64,000 nt of DNA from Arenibacter sp040216555 (GCA_040216555.1 JAVJOW010000017.1:1-64000), one strand, 5' to 3'. Positions 9,150-17,879 are shown, numbered from the stretch's first letter. A program made the numbers and translations. Notes: a model not told the origin generated them from the sequence alone.

Positions 9150-10043
9150 CTAAAAATCCCGATCCCTATCCTCAATTTTCCTATATTTTATAGTAAAGAA
9201 CTCATTGGCAATCCTGTTAAATTCATCTGTATGGGTCACCAAAGTATAATGCCCGGAATTGGGCAAAATCCACAAATACGCCTTTGGAATATTTTGAAAT
9301 ATTTTTAAGGTGTGACCAGGTTTAATAACATCGTGATCCCCTCCCACTACCAATGTTGGTGCGCTTATTTTATGTAATTCGTCCACTTGAATATTTGGCT
9401 GTTCCGCCAATAGCTTTATATACTTGTAAACGATAGAATCCAATGGGGTTTTAGCAACTTTTTCATTGAACATTTTTTCAAACATATTATAGGTTTTCGT
9501 AACCCTTTTCAATACATCCGGTGAAACTGCTGAGGAGTCAGGCTGCAAGTTAGCCCCCGTTATGACCAATTTTTTAACCTTTTCAGGATGTCTTATCGCC
9601 ATTAACAAGCCATTTACACCTCCATCACTCCATCCCAAAACGTAAGCAGAATCAATTTTCATTTGCGAAAGTAAGGCTGCATAATCATCTGCCATCATTT
9701 CGTAGGAAAGGGAATCCAACTTATCTACAGATTTACCGTGATTTCTGCTATCGGCTACAATAACCTTATACTTTTTTGAAAAAAAGGGTATCTGTTTAAC
9801 AAAAGCACCAATACTCGACCCATTGCCGTGAATTAAAAGTAAAGGCTCTCCTTCACCATAAGTTTCGCAATACATTTTGAAGCCCCGAATATCGTAATAT
9901 TTCCCGGCATCCGGATTGTTGCCATACTTGGTGTTTTTTATTAGACTATCATATTCCTTTTTAATTTCATCCAATGAATTTTGTCCAACGGAAACAAAAC
10001 AAGAACATAAAAAAATTACCCATACCAGAGTGGTTTTAGTCAT
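9150..10043 (-). CDS. Secreted alpha/beta hydrolase
   Basis: This 297-residue protein starts with a signal peptide ('FVSVGQ'). It shows the alpha/beta hydrolase landmarks: oxyanion 'LLIHGNGSS' (about 69-77), nucleophile elbow GWSDGG (Ser139), acid at 'GGDHD' (Asp236 or Asp238) and catalytic His265 in 'PNSGHYTL'. The Ser-Asp-His triad is therefore complete. Substrate cannot be told from sequence; secreted esterases and proline-iminopeptidase-like enzymes share this layout. The gene is monocistronic. Confidence 0.88.
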   Translation of the reverse strand: MTKTTLVWVIFLCSCFVSVGQNSLDEIKKEYDSLIKNTKYGNNPDAGKYYDIRGFKMYCETYGEGEPLLLIHGNGSSIGAFVKQIPFFSKKYKVIVADSRNHGKSVDKLDSLSYEMMADDYAALLSQMKIDSAYVLGWSDGGVNGLLMAIRHPEKVKKLVITGANLQPDSSAVSPDVLKRVTKTYNMFEKMFNEKVAKTPLDSIVYKYIKLLAEQPNIQVDELHKISAPTLVVGGDHDVIKPGHTLKIFQNIPKAYLWILPNSGHYTLVTHTDEFNRIANEFFTIKYRKIEDRDRDF

Positions 10044-10257
10044 TTTAAGCTGTGATTTAATTTATGATAAACTTAAAGAACTTAAAATCTATAGGAAATC
10101 GCATAAAGATGTGATTTTGGACGAACAACAAAATTTAAGATAATGGGTTGGATAATGATTGCAGCAAAGGGTTAGCCAGCGAATTAAAACATCCCATAAT
10201 TTTGGGAAAAAAGTTAAGATTTTAATTTTTAAAACCGAGAATTTCAATACACATTTA

Positions 10258-10305
10258 AAATCAAAAAAGCCCGTCCCAATGTATTTGGACGGGCTTTTTT
10301 GATTT
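10258..10305 (-). terminator. Strong terminator downstream of sppA
   Basis: A perfect stem of about 19 bp is formed by AAATCAAAAAAGCCCGTCC (10258-10276) and its inverted copy (10287-10305) around a ten-base loop. With T-runs on both strands it can act in both directions. It lies 25 bases beyond the sppA stop. Bases 10044-10257 hold no recognised gene. Confidence 0.85.
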
Positions 10306-10329
10306 AGTCCTATTTGGATTACTTATGTT

Positions 10330-12090
10330 CTATTTGATATTCAAGGTGAACGGCATTCTTGCCTGAATCCCTTTGTTTTGCATGGCCATTTTTATCTCCT
10401 TTAGGATGGCATAGGCCTCGGCCCCAATTTCCTGTTGTATAATGGTTTCCTTACTCTTGGAAGTAGCACCTCCAAAATCTTCCATTAACTTCTCAAAATC
10501 TGATTTATACTTGGGAAGTTTCCTTATTCCATAGTTTTCCAAATCCACCATTTTAGCAGCCGCTGCAATAGCCTCATCCAGCCCTCCCAATTCATCTACC
10601 AGCCCCAAGCGCTTGGCGTCTACCCCGCTCCATACCCTACCTTGGGCCAAACTATCGGCCTCTACCGTGGTAATTCCGCGGCCTTGGGCCACCCTTTCCA
10701 AAAATGTTTCATAGGTGGCTTCTATCCCTTCCAAAACGTTACCTCTAAAACTATCGTTCATGGGTTCAAATAAGGAATATTCTACCGAGTTTTTGTTGGT
10801 CCCCACCTGTTCCGCATTGATACCTATATTTTCGGCCAGTTCACTTATGTTGGGAATAGTTCCAAAAACTCCAATAGACCCTGTAATGGTAGTAGGTTCG
10901 GCAAAAATCTTATCGGCTCCCGCCGCAATATAATAACCTCCCGAAGCAGCAACATCGCCCATAGAGACCACCACTGGTTTGGATTGCTTGGTAATTTCGA
11001 TTTCGCGCCAAATAATATCGGAGGCCAATGCACTGCCTCCAGGGGAATTTACCCTCAACACTATTGCCTTTACCTCCTTATCTTCCCTGGCTTTTTTTAG
11101 GGCGTCATTAATAATTCCCTGACCAATTACATCAGCGCCACCTTCCCCGTACCAGATTTCTCCTTGGGCATAGATTACCGCAATCTTACTCTTGCCACTA
11201 TTGATTTTTATCTTGCCGGCTGTTCGTATATATTCGGATATAGGGACATAATTGATATCCTCTACCGTATCTAATCCCAACTTTTCCTTAATCATGCTTT
11301 CATATTCATCAAAATATACCACCTCATCGATCAAGCCCGATAAAGCTGCGTATTTAGAGGTCCGGGTCCCCAAGGTATCCGCAATGTGGTTCAAATCTTC
11401 AACGGAGATATCCCTACTTTCTGAAATGTTGGTAAGCATGGATTGCCATAAGGCATCCAACAATTCCTTGATCTGTGTCCTATTGGCCTCACTCATTTCG
11501 TTGGCCAAAAAAGGTTCTACGGCACTCTTATATTTCCCATGCCTAATTACCTCCATTTTAATACCGGTCTTTTCCTGTAAATCCTTAAAAAACAGCACTT
11601 CGGTAGAGAGTCCTTTAAAATCCATGGCGCCAACGGGATTAAGGAATACCTCATTGGCCGCACTGGCCAGATAATAATCCTTCTGCGTATAAAAATCTCC
11701 ATAGGCATATATAAACTTCCCGCTCTCACCAAAATCGGTCAATGCATCCCGAATGGCCTGTGTTTGGGATAAACCGGCCATAAGCACATTATTGTTTAGG
11801 CTAATTCCTTTTATTTTGTTGTCCTGCTTGGCAACACGAATGGCATGCAATATCTCGTCCAGTCCCTGATTAACATTGAAGAGTCCGGCAAAGGGGTTGG
11901 ATTCATCCATCCCCACATAATCATTGATAGGGGTCTGCAATTGAATTTCCAAAACAGAATTATCCCTGACCACTACGGTGTCCTCGCCTTGACCGATGAG
12001 AGCAGCTAAAACAAGAAACATGACAAACATGATTCCAAAAGCGATGAGACACCCTATAATTGCAGCTAATAAATTTCTTAAAAAGTTCAT
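10330..12090 (-). CDS. sppA: Signal peptide peptidase SppA, 67K type
   Basis: At 586 residues this matches the long, duplicated form of SppA, which degrades leftover signal peptides in the inner membrane. One N-terminal membrane segment covers about residues 8-32. The Ser/Lys dyad is intact: Lys188 in 'GKYKSAVEPF' from the N-terminal half and Ser383 in 'GDVAASGGYY' from the C-terminal half. A second conserved stretch, 'RVNSPGGSALASD', is also present. A predicted promoter with -7 box TATCTTTG lies just upstream, and a terminator follows, so the gene is a single transcription unit. Confidence 0.96.
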   Translation of the reverse strand: MNFLRNLLAAIIGCLIAFGIMFVMFLVLAALIGQGEDTVVVRDNSVLEIQLQTPINDYVGMDESNPFAGLFNVNQGLDEILHAIRVAKQDNKIKGISLNNNVLMAGLSQTQAIRDALTDFGESGKFIYAYGDFYTQKDYYLASAANEVFLNPVGAMDFKGLSTEVLFFKDLQEKTGIKMEVIRHGKYKSAVEPFLANEMSEANRTQIKELLDALWQSMLTNISESRDISVEDLNHIADTLGTRTSKYAALSGLIDEVVYFDEYESMIKEKLGLDTVEDINYVPISEYIRTAGKIKINSGKSKIAVIYAQGEIWYGEGGADVIGQGIINDALKKAREDKEVKAIVLRVNSPGGSALASDIIWREIEITKQSKPVVVSMGDVAASGGYYIAAGADKIFAEPTTITGSIGVFGTIPNISELAENIGINAEQVGTNKNSVEYSLFEPMNDSFRGNVLEGIEATYETFLERVAQGRGITTVEADSLAQGRVWSGVDAKRLGLVDELGGLDEAIAAAAKMVDLENYGIRKLPKYKSDFEKLMEDFGGATSKSKETIIQQEIGAEAYAILKEIKMAMQNKGIQARMPFTLNIK

Positions 12091-12116
12091 TCCTCGTATG
12101 TATTGCTAATAACTTG

Positions 12117-12145
12117 CAAAGATAACCAATGTAGGATTGCTGCAA
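12117..12145 (-). promoter_or_regulatory. Predicted promoter of sppA
   Basis: The minus strand has an exact -7 box TATCTTTG (12124 to 12117) with TTG (12145 to 12143) 18 bases upstream, giving a leader of about 21 bases to the ATG. Confidence 0.5.
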
Positions 12146-12221
12146 TTATAAATGTTGAATTTTATAGCCTATAACCTTCTTATCCACAAATTGGTAAAGC
12201 CCACTAAAAATTGGTCCTGTT

Positions 12222-12256
12222 TTTGGTATTTCCCTTTATGAAGTTAATTACTTTTG
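12222..12256 (+). promoter_or_regulatory. Predicted promoter of the folK-dNK fusion gene
   Basis: TTTG (12222-12225) is followed after 23 bases by TACTTTTG (12249-12256), an exact TAnnTTTG box. A second, shifted box (TACTTTG) overlaps the start region. The leader would be only about 13 bases. Confidence 0.45.
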
Positions 12257-12275
12257 TTTACTTTGCCCGCCTATT

Positions 12276-13421
12276 ATGAACAAGACCACAACAACACATC
12301 TTTCACTTGGAAGCAATCTTGGGGACAAACTGAACCATTTGCAGGAGGTGGTATTTTTAATCCAAGCCAATGTCGGCGAAGTTATAAAAACATCCCCGGT
12401 ATACGAAACGCCCGCATGGGGTTTTGAAGGCGACAATTTTTATAATGCGTGTATTACTGTAGAAACTACACTTACCCCCTCCGCTCTTCTGGAGAAATTG
12501 CTGGAATTGGAAACAAAATTGGGCAGGGAGAGAAATCCAGGTGCAGGCTACTCCTCCAGGACCGTAGATATCGATATACTATATTTTGATAAGGAAATAA
12601 TTAATACCGATTTACTGAACATCCCCCACCCCAACCTGCAATTGAGACGGTTTGTACTTAAACCTTTGGCGGACATAGCCCCTCAGTTCTATCATCCAAT
12701 CCTAAATAAGGATACCAGAAACCTATTACAGGAATGTAAGGACAAAAGTAATATTACAAAAACGCCCCATAAGCTATATGCCAATAGGTCACAGCTTTTT
12801 TCCCAATTGGAATATATTGCTATTGAAGGTAATATTGGTGCTGGAAAAACGACCTTGGCACATAAGATTGGACAGGATTTTAATGCCAAATTGGTCTTGG
12901 AACGATTTGCGGACAACCCATTCCTGCCCAAGTTTTATGAAGATCAAGGTAGGTTTGCCTTTCCCTTGGAAATGTCCTTTCTAGCTGATCGCTACCAACA
13001 GTTTATGGACGATACTTCCCAGTTTGATCTGTTCAAGAACTTTATGATAAGCGACTACGACATCAACAAATCCCTAATTTTCGCCAAGGTCACCCTTCAG
13101 GAAGAGGAATTTAAACTGTACAGGAAGCTCTTTAATCTAATGTACAAAGAGATAAAAAAACCGAAAATATATATTTACCTGTACCAAAACACGGAACGCT
13201 TACTAGGCAATATAAAGCAAAGGGGAAGAGGTTACGAACAGAATATAGCCCCTGAATATTTGGAACAGCTAAACCGTGGGTATTTCGATTATATAAGGAG
13301 TTTTCCTGAGCAAAATAATTTAGTTTTGGATATTAGTGAATTGGATTTTGTGGAAAATCCGGCCGATTATGAAACTATTCTGGACCAAATCCAGAAATAT
13401 GCGGTGAAACTCTCATTTTAA
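12276..13421 (+). CDS. folK: Bifunctional HPPK (FolK) - deoxynucleoside kinase fusion
   Basis: Residues 1-150 are 6-hydroxymethyl-7,8-dihydropterin pyrophosphokinase of folate synthesis. They carry 'LSLGSNLGD' (9-17), 'TSPVYETPAWG' and the metal-binding R-x-x-D-x-D (R95, D98, D100), then 'HPNLQLRRFVLKPL'. Residues 168-381 are a deoxynucleoside kinase with P-loop GNIGAGKT (175-182), 'LADRYQQF' (D228, R229) and an arginine-rich lid 'QRGRGYEQ' near 315. The linker is about 15-20 residues and no internal stop or frameshift is seen. This fusion of folate and deoxynucleotide salvage enzymes recurs in flavobacteria. Whether the kinase prefers deoxyguanosine or deoxyadenosine cannot be read here. Confidence 0.93.
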   Translation: MNKTTTTHLSLGSNLGDKLNHLQEVVFLIQANVGEVIKTSPVYETPAWGFEGDNFYNACITVETTLTPSALLEKLLELETKLGRERNPGAGYSSRTVDIDILYFDKEIINTDLLNIPHPNLQLRRFVLKPLADIAPQFYHPILNKDTRNLLQECKDKSNITKTPHKLYANRSQLFSQLEYIAIEGNIGAGKTTLAHKIGQDFNAKLVLERFADNPFLPKFYEDQGRFAFPLEMSFLADRYQQFMDDTSQFDLFKNFMISDYDINKSLIFAKVTLQEEEFKLYRKLFNLMYKEIKKPKIYIYLYQNTERLLGNIKQRGRGYEQNIAPEYLEQLNRGYFDYIRSFPEQNNLVLDISELDFVENPADYETILDQIQKYAVKLSF

Positions 13422-13475
13422 GATAATTTTCACATATTATTTGCACAGGACAAATCAATTTATTTACTTGCGCCT

Positions 13476-13601
13476 CCAATAAAGTCGATTTAAGCCCTTA
13501 GGCACATCTAAAAAATTGATGGAAAGACTTTAAGGTTTTAAACTAACTAACTCAAACTATATAGTGCCAAACCCAACCAATCGGTTGGGTTTTGGTTTTT
13601 T
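13476..13601 (+). ncRNA. Candidate small RNA of about 125 nt (unassigned family)
   Basis: The 346 bases between folK and the SpoU gene contain no convincing ORF. They do contain a promoter-like pair, TTTG (13440-13443), N19, TTTACTTG (13463-13470, two mismatches to TAnnTTTG), followed by a C-rich stretch like that after the tRNA promoter at 17203. A strong terminator ends at 13601. Within the predicted RNA, GGCAC (13501-13505) can pair with GTGCC (13564-13568), closing a long loop. The family was not recognised. It could instead be folK 3' sequence ended by the same terminator. Confidence 0.3.
13567..13601 (+). terminator. Intrinsic terminator
   Basis: AAACCCAACC (13569-13578) pairs with GGTTGGGTTT (13583-13592) around a four-base loop, followed by GG and six T residues. 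It ends the folK transcript, the candidate small RNA, or both. Confidence 0.85.
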
Positions 13602-13767
13602 AAGCTTTAATTTTATTCCCCATCAAGGTATTTTCATGTGTATGTGCGGCAGAATCAATGACCGATACTACGCGTTGTAGGAAGAGCTTAGAATATGCTC
13701 AATTTGCCTTAAAACAGTTTATCACAACAGCGGTGGGGTTCAACTTAAAAATTGAAAGGAAATCGAT

Positions 13768-14298
13768 TTATGATTTCAATTTGGCCCAGAGGTCCCAAAC
13801 CACAATACCCACACTGACCGAAATATTTAGGGAATGTTTAGTGCCGTATTGCGGAATTTCCAAGACCAGGTCACTACCCGAGACTACCTTTTGGGAAACC
13901 CCCTTAACCTCGTTGCCAAAAATTAGGGCATATTTTTTATTTTCTTCCGCCTTAAAGTCGTTCAACATAACAGCATTCTCGGCCTGTTCAACAGCAAGCG
14001 AAGTATAGCCCCCTAACTTTAATTCTTGCAATAGCTCCAAGGTACTAACTCTATATTCCCAGGCAACACTATCAGTAGCCCCTAGCGCTGTTTTATGTAT
14101 TTCCTTGTGTGGTGGGATTGCGGTAATTCCACATAGGTATATCTTTTCTATCAAAAAGGCATCGGCCGTTCTAAATACCGATCCAATGTTGTTCAAACTC
14201 CGCACATTGTCCAGCACAATACAAATGGGTGTTTTTTCCACCTGTTTAAACTCCTCCACATTAAGTCGGTCCAATTCGCTATTCTCCAATTTACGCAT
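13768..14298 (-). CDS. SpoU/TrmH family RNA 2'-O-methyltransferase
   Basis: This 176-residue protein is a compact SPOUT methyltransferase that transfers a methyl group from S-adenosylmethionine to ribose in RNA. The family motifs are present: 'NNIGSVFRTADAF' (motif 1, about residues 36-48), 'ALIFGNEVKGV' (motif 2, about 127-137) and 'LEIPQYGTKHSLNISVSVGI' (motif 3, about 146-165). The size fits a single catalytic domain with little extension. Whether it acts on tRNA position 18 or another site is not determined. It is convergent with folK and divergent from mutS, and no partner gene adjoins it. Confidence 0.92.
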   Translation of the reverse strand: MRKLENSELDRLNVEEFKQVEKTPICIVLDNVRSLNNIGSVFRTADAFLIEKIYLCGITAIPPHKEIHKTALGATDSVAWEYRVSTLELLQELKLGGYTSLAVEQAENAVMLNDFKAEENKKYALIFGNEVKGVSQKVVSGSDLVLEIPQYGTKHSLNISVSVGIVVWDLWAKLKS

Positions 14299-14393
14299 CT
14301 AATCCAATTTTAATTTTAACACATTTCCTAACTTTACCAAGGGCATTAGCGAGGCCAAAACTGCATAAAGTTATCCCCAAAATATCAACAATA

Positions 14394-17084
14394 GTGAACA
14401 TTCCAGTAGATAAACCTTACATTCGTTGTTTAGGAAAGGAATGCAAAAATAAGTTAATAAAATCGCTTTTGGCAGACTCGGGAAAAACAAAAAAGGTAAC
14501 CCCTTTAATGAAGCAGTACAATACCATCAAGGTGAAATATCCTGATGCCCTATTATTGTTCCGTGTCGGGGATTTTTATGAGACTTTTGGGGAAGATGCC
14601 GTTAAGGCTTCAAAAATACTGGGCATTATTCTTACCCATCGGAACAATGGCGGTGATAGAACAGAACTGGCTGGTTTTCCGCATCATTCCTTGAACACCT
14701 ATTTGCCAAAATTGGTAAAAGCGGGACAACGGGTTGCCATATGTGATCAGTTGGAAGACCCAAAACTTACCAAGACCATAGTAAAAAGGGGCGTTACCGA
14801 GTTGGTTACCCCCGGGGTGGCCATGAACGATGATATCCTATCGGCCAAGACCAATAATTTTTTATGTGCAGTCCATTTTGGAAGAAAAAGATTGGGGATC
14901 TCCTTTGTAGATATATCCACCGGGGAGTTTCTAACTTCGGAAGGCAATGAGGAACAGATAGACAAATTACTCCAAAATTTCTCTCCTAATGAGGTCTTGG
15001 TATCAAAGGCCAATAAAAAGGAATTTTTGGAAGTTTTCGGCAAAAATTTTCATACTTTTTTCACGGAGGATTGGATTTTTCAGGATGATTATGCCCTGGA
15101 GACACTCACCAATCATTTTAAAACAAAAAGCCTTAAAGGCTTTGGTGTAGACCATTTGACCCATGGTATAGTAGCGGCCGGAGTTGTATTGCATTATCTT
15201 TCAGATACTCAGCATAGGCAATTACAGCATATCAACACCCTACAACGTATTGCGGAAGAGGAACATATTTGGATGGACAGGTTTACCATAAGAAACCTGG
15301 AACTCTACCACTCCAACAATCAAAATGCGGTTACCCTTTTGGATGTCATAGATAAGACCATCTCCCCTATGGGCGGCAGAATGTTGAAAAGATGGTTGGC
15401 ACTTCCTTTAAAGAATATCGAAAAAATACGAAGAAGACATCAGGTAATTACCCATTTAACCGAAAACGAGGTTGCCCATCATAAATTACAGAACGGCATA
15501 AAATTAATAGGTGATCTGGAAAGATTAATTTCCAAGGTGGCCACGGGAAAAATAAATCCCAAGGAGGTGGTTCAGCTTAAAAATTCCTTGGAGGCCATTG
15601 TCCCCATAAAACAGATCACCACCAAAAGCAAGAACGAAGCCTTGAGCATTATAGGAGACCAATTACATACCTGCGATATGCTGAGGAGCAAGATCAAAGA
15701 AATGGTCAGTGAGGAAGCTCCGGTAAATATGATAAAAGGCAGCACTATTGCCAAGGGCTATTCCGCAGAATTGGACGAGCTAAGGGGGCTGGCATTTTCC
15801 GGTAAGGATTATCTGGACAAAATGTTGGACCGGGAAACCCAACGTACCGGTATTAATTCCCTGAAAATAGCCTCCAACAATGTTTTTGGTTATTATATAG
15901 AGGTACGGAATACCCACAAGGACAAAGTACCGGAAGATTGGATCCGAAAGCAGACCTTGGTCAACGCCGAACGCTATATTACCGAAGAGCTCAAGGAATA
16001 TGAAGCCAAAATACTTGGAGCGGAAGAGCGCATTTTAAGTTTGGAGCAACAATTGTTTTCCCAGTTGGTGGTCTGGATGCAGGAATACATAGCCCCCGTA
16101 CAAAACAATGCCTTTCAAATAGCGCAGTTGGACTGTCTCTGCGGCTTTACCCAATTGGCCAAGGAGAACAATTATATTTCCCCGGATATGGATGATTCCA
16201 CCGAACTATCCATTATTGGAGGAAGGCATCCGGTCATTGAAAAGCAATTGCCTTTGGGCGAAGCTTATATAGCCAATGACGTTACCTTAAATAGGGACGA
16301 GCAACAGATTATTATGATCACCGGCCCCAACATGAGTGGTAAATCGGCCATCCTAAGACAAACAGCCCTAATAGTACTGTTGGCCCAGATGGGAAGTTTT
16401 GTACCGGCAGATGCTGCCAAAATTGGTTATGTGGACAAAATATTCACACGAGTTGGTGCCAGCGACAATATCTCCATGGGCGAATCTACCTTTATGGTGG
16501 AAATGAACGAAACAGCCTCCATTCTAAACAACCTCTCAGAGCGTAGTCTGGTACTTTTGGATGAAATCGGCAGGGGCACCAGTACTTATGACGGTATCTC
16601 CATTGCCTGGGCCATTTCGGAATATTTACATGAGCATCCTGCACGGGCAAAAACCTTATTTGCCACTCATTATCACGAGCTCAATGAAATGACCTCGACA
16701 TTTACACGTATCAAGAACTTTAATGTCTCAGTGAAAGAACTAAAGGACAATGTTCTTTTTTTACGAAAACTCACCCCAGGTGGCAGTGAGCACAGTTTTG
16801 GTATTCATGTGGCCAAAATGGCCGGTATGCCCCAACAGGTGATCCACAAAGCCAACAAAATTCTTAAGAAGCTGGAAAAATCACATTCCAGTGAAGAGCT
16901 TTCCGATAAATTACAATTGGTGCAAAATGAAATGCAACTAAGCTTTTTCAATTTGGACGACCCTTTATTGGAACAGATCAAGGAAGAAATCACCCATTTG
17001 GATATCAACACTTTAACCCCTGTTGAAGCCTTGATGAAACTCAATGAAATTAAGCGTTTGCTCACCAAAAAGAAAAATGCATAG
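14394..17084 (+). CDS. mutS: DNA mismatch repair protein MutS
   Basis: The protein recognises base mismatches and small loops and recruits MutL. It carries the mismatch-contacting F-x-E in 'GDFYETF' (about residues 58-64), connector, lever and clamp regions, Walker A 'GPNMSGKSA' (about 643-651), Walker B 'LLDEIGRGTSTYDG' and the 'ATHYHEL' switch. The longest frame starts at GTG 14394 and gives 896 residues. Homologues normally start shortly before 'TPLMKQYN', so the in-frame TTG at 14469 is an equally good or better start (871 residues). No ATG is available in frame between these points. The C-terminal domain is complete. Confidence 0.97.
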   Translation: MNIPVDKPYIRCLGKECKNKLIKSLLADSGKTKKVTPLMKQYNTIKVKYPDALLLFRVGDFYETFGEDAVKASKILGIILTHRNNGGDRTELAGFPHHSLNTYLPKLVKAGQRVAICDQLEDPKLTKTIVKRGVTELVTPGVAMNDDILSAKTNNFLCAVHFGRKRLGISFVDISTGEFLTSEGNEEQIDKLLQNFSPNEVLVSKANKKEFLEVFGKNFHTFFTEDWIFQDDYALETLTNHFKTKSLKGFGVDHLTHGIVAAGVVLHYLSDTQHRQLQHINTLQRIAEEEHIWMDRFTIRNLELYHSNNQNAVTLLDVIDKTISPMGGRMLKRWLALPLKNIEKIRRRHQVITHLTENEVAHHKLQNGIKLIGDLERLISKVATGKINPKEVVQLKNSLEAIVPIKQITTKSKNEALSIIGDQLHTCDMLRSKIKEMVSEEAPVNMIKGSTIAKGYSAELDELRGLAFSGKDYLDKMLDRETQRTGINSLKIASNNVFGYYIEVRNTHKDKVPEDWIRKQTLVNAERYITEELKEYEAKILGAEERILSLEQQLFSQLVVWMQEYIAPVQNNAFQIAQLDCLCGFTQLAKENNYISPDMDDSTELSIIGGRHPVIEKQLPLGEAYIANDVTLNRDEQQIIMITGPNMSGKSAILRQTALIVLLAQMGSFVPADAAKIGYVDKIFTRVGASDNISMGESTFMVEMNETASILNNLSERSLVLLDEIGRGTSTYDGISIAWAISEYLHEHPARAKTLFATHYHELNEMTSTFTRIKNFNVSVKELKDNVLFLRKLTPGGSEHSFGIHVAKMAGMPQQVIHKANKILKKLEKSHSSEELSDKLQLVQNEMQLSFFNLDDPLLEQIKEEITHLDINTLTPVEALMKLNEIKRLLTKKKNA

Positions 17085-17180
17085 AGGTTGTACCAGAGGG
17101 CCATTTGTCCCATAAATCCCGCCTAAAATATTCACCTTGGGCACATTATAAATATTTTGATTCTTTTTAGCGAAAAGTTC

Positions 17181-17210
17181 TTTGCTTTTTATAGAATTGT
17201 ATTAAATTTG
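17181..17210 (+). promoter_or_regulatory. Promoter of tRNA-Gly
   Basis: TTTG (17181-17184), 18 bases, then TAAATTTG (17203-17210) matches the Bacteroidota housekeeping consensus exactly. The tRNA begins 41 bases downstream. Confidence 0.75.
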
Positions 17211-17251
17211 CTCCCGCATCTGAAAAGGATGCAACGTTCATAACATAAATT

Positions 17252-17324
17252 GCGAAAATAGCTCAGTTGGTAGAGCGCCACCTTGCCAAGGTGGAGGTCG
17301 CGGGTTCGAATCCCGTTTTTCGCT
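17252..17324 (+). tRNA. tRNA-Gly (anticodon GCC)
   Basis: A full cloverleaf folds: acceptor GCGAAAA/TTTTCGC, D-arm GCTC/GAGC, anticodon stem CCACC/GGTGG with loop TTGCCAA, and T-arm GCGGG/CCCGT around TTCGAAT. The anticodon is GCC. The discriminator base is T and CCA is not encoded. Confidence 0.97.
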
Positions 17325-17371
17325 CATTTTCTTGAAAGTTGAAAGACGGCATTAGCCAATCGTTCTGTACA

Positions 17372-17428
17372 GCGACCCAGGTCGCGGGCCTGCCTGCTGC
17401 AGGCAGGTTCGAATCCCGTTTTTCGCTC
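17372..17428 (+). pseudogene. Broken 3' copy of tRNA-Gly interrupted by a 19-base palindrome
   Basis: AGGTCGCGGG (17379-17388) and TTCGAATCCCGTTTTTCGCTC (17408-17428, 21 bases, matching the gene without a mismatch) reproduce the last part of the upstream tRNA-Gly. They are split at the T-arm by CCTGCCTGCTGCAGGCAGG (17389-17407), which folds on itself as an 8-bp stem. A second small palindrome, GCGACC-CA-GGTCGC (17372-17385), overlaps the left part. There is no 5' half, so it cannot form a tRNA. It looks like the trace of recombination or element insertion at the tRNA 3' end. Confidence 0.8.
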
Positions 17429-17461
17429 CATTGTAAAATCTCTACTGCTCTGAGCAGTTAG

Positions 17462-17545
17462 GCTCGAGTGGTGGAATTGGTAGACACGTTGGACTTAAAA
17501 TCCAATGGACATTAGTCCGTGCGGGTTCAAGTCCCGCCTCGAGTA
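17462..17545 (+). tRNA. tRNA-Leu (anticodon TAA)
   Basis: A class II tRNA with a long variable arm. The acceptor stem pairs GCTCGAG with CTCGAGT (one G-T pair), the anticodon stem is TTGGA/TCCAA with loop CTTAAAA, the variable arm is TGGACATTAGTCCG, and the T-arm GCGGG/CCCGC encloses TTCAAGT. The anticodon is TAA and the discriminator is A. No CCA is encoded. Confidence 0.97.
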
Positions 17546-17691
17546 CAAATGAAGAAAGACCAAAGCGAAAGCTTTGGTTTTTTTGTGCCTACATTTTTGC
17601 CAAATTTATTTGAGTAAAAATGAAGGTAACAAAAAGTGTAGTCCTGTAGGGACTGGTCTTTTCTTATCAACATGTTCAACCGGGACTCACC
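17544..17691. repeat. Diverged tandem duplication, copy 1
   Basis: This copy starts at the last bases of tRNA-Leu (TACAAATGAA) and includes GCCAAATTTATTTGAG (17599-17614), a hairpin AGTCC/GGACT (17640-17654) and TCAACATGTTC (17667-17677). The same blocks recur in the same order about 190-203 bases downstream. No ORF of note is present. Confidence 0.6.
17559..17584 (+). terminator. Terminator of the tRNA locus
   Basis: ACCAAAGC (17559-17566), a GAAA tetraloop and GCTTTGGT (17571-17578) form the hairpin, followed by a T-run to 17584. Confidence 0.9.
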
Positions 17692-17746
17692 GAACAAAGT
17701 GAGGTAATTCTCGCCCTTGTACCAATATTTAATGCTCTCATAATTT

Positions 17747-17879
17747 TACAAAAATGAAAGCTTGAGGCCTTTTGTTTTGGGTGTCTGAGCCAAATTTATT
17801 TGAGCGAAAGCGGACAAAGCAAAAATGCGGCATTAGATGCCAGCTTTTCCAGTTTCAACATGTTCGGCCGGTACTTACC
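17747..17879. repeat. Diverged tandem duplication, copy 2
   Basis: Starting at TACAAAAATGAA, this copy has the same GCCAAATTTATTTGAG (17789-17804) and TCAACATGTTC (17855-17865). Where copy 1 has the AGTCC/GGACT stem, this one has GGCAT/ATGCC (17829-17841): different bases but still a five-pair stem. The terminator-like part of copy 1 is decayed here. The 255 bases from 17880 to 18134 hold no recognised gene. Confidence 0.6.

Noticed and set aside
13658..14008. 116-residue plus-strand ORF
   Set aside because: It is almost entirely antisense to the SpoU methyltransferase gene, which has clear family motifs.
17085..17180. Terminator after mutS
   Set aside because: No stable stem with a T-run was found between the mutS stop and the tRNA-Gly promoter.
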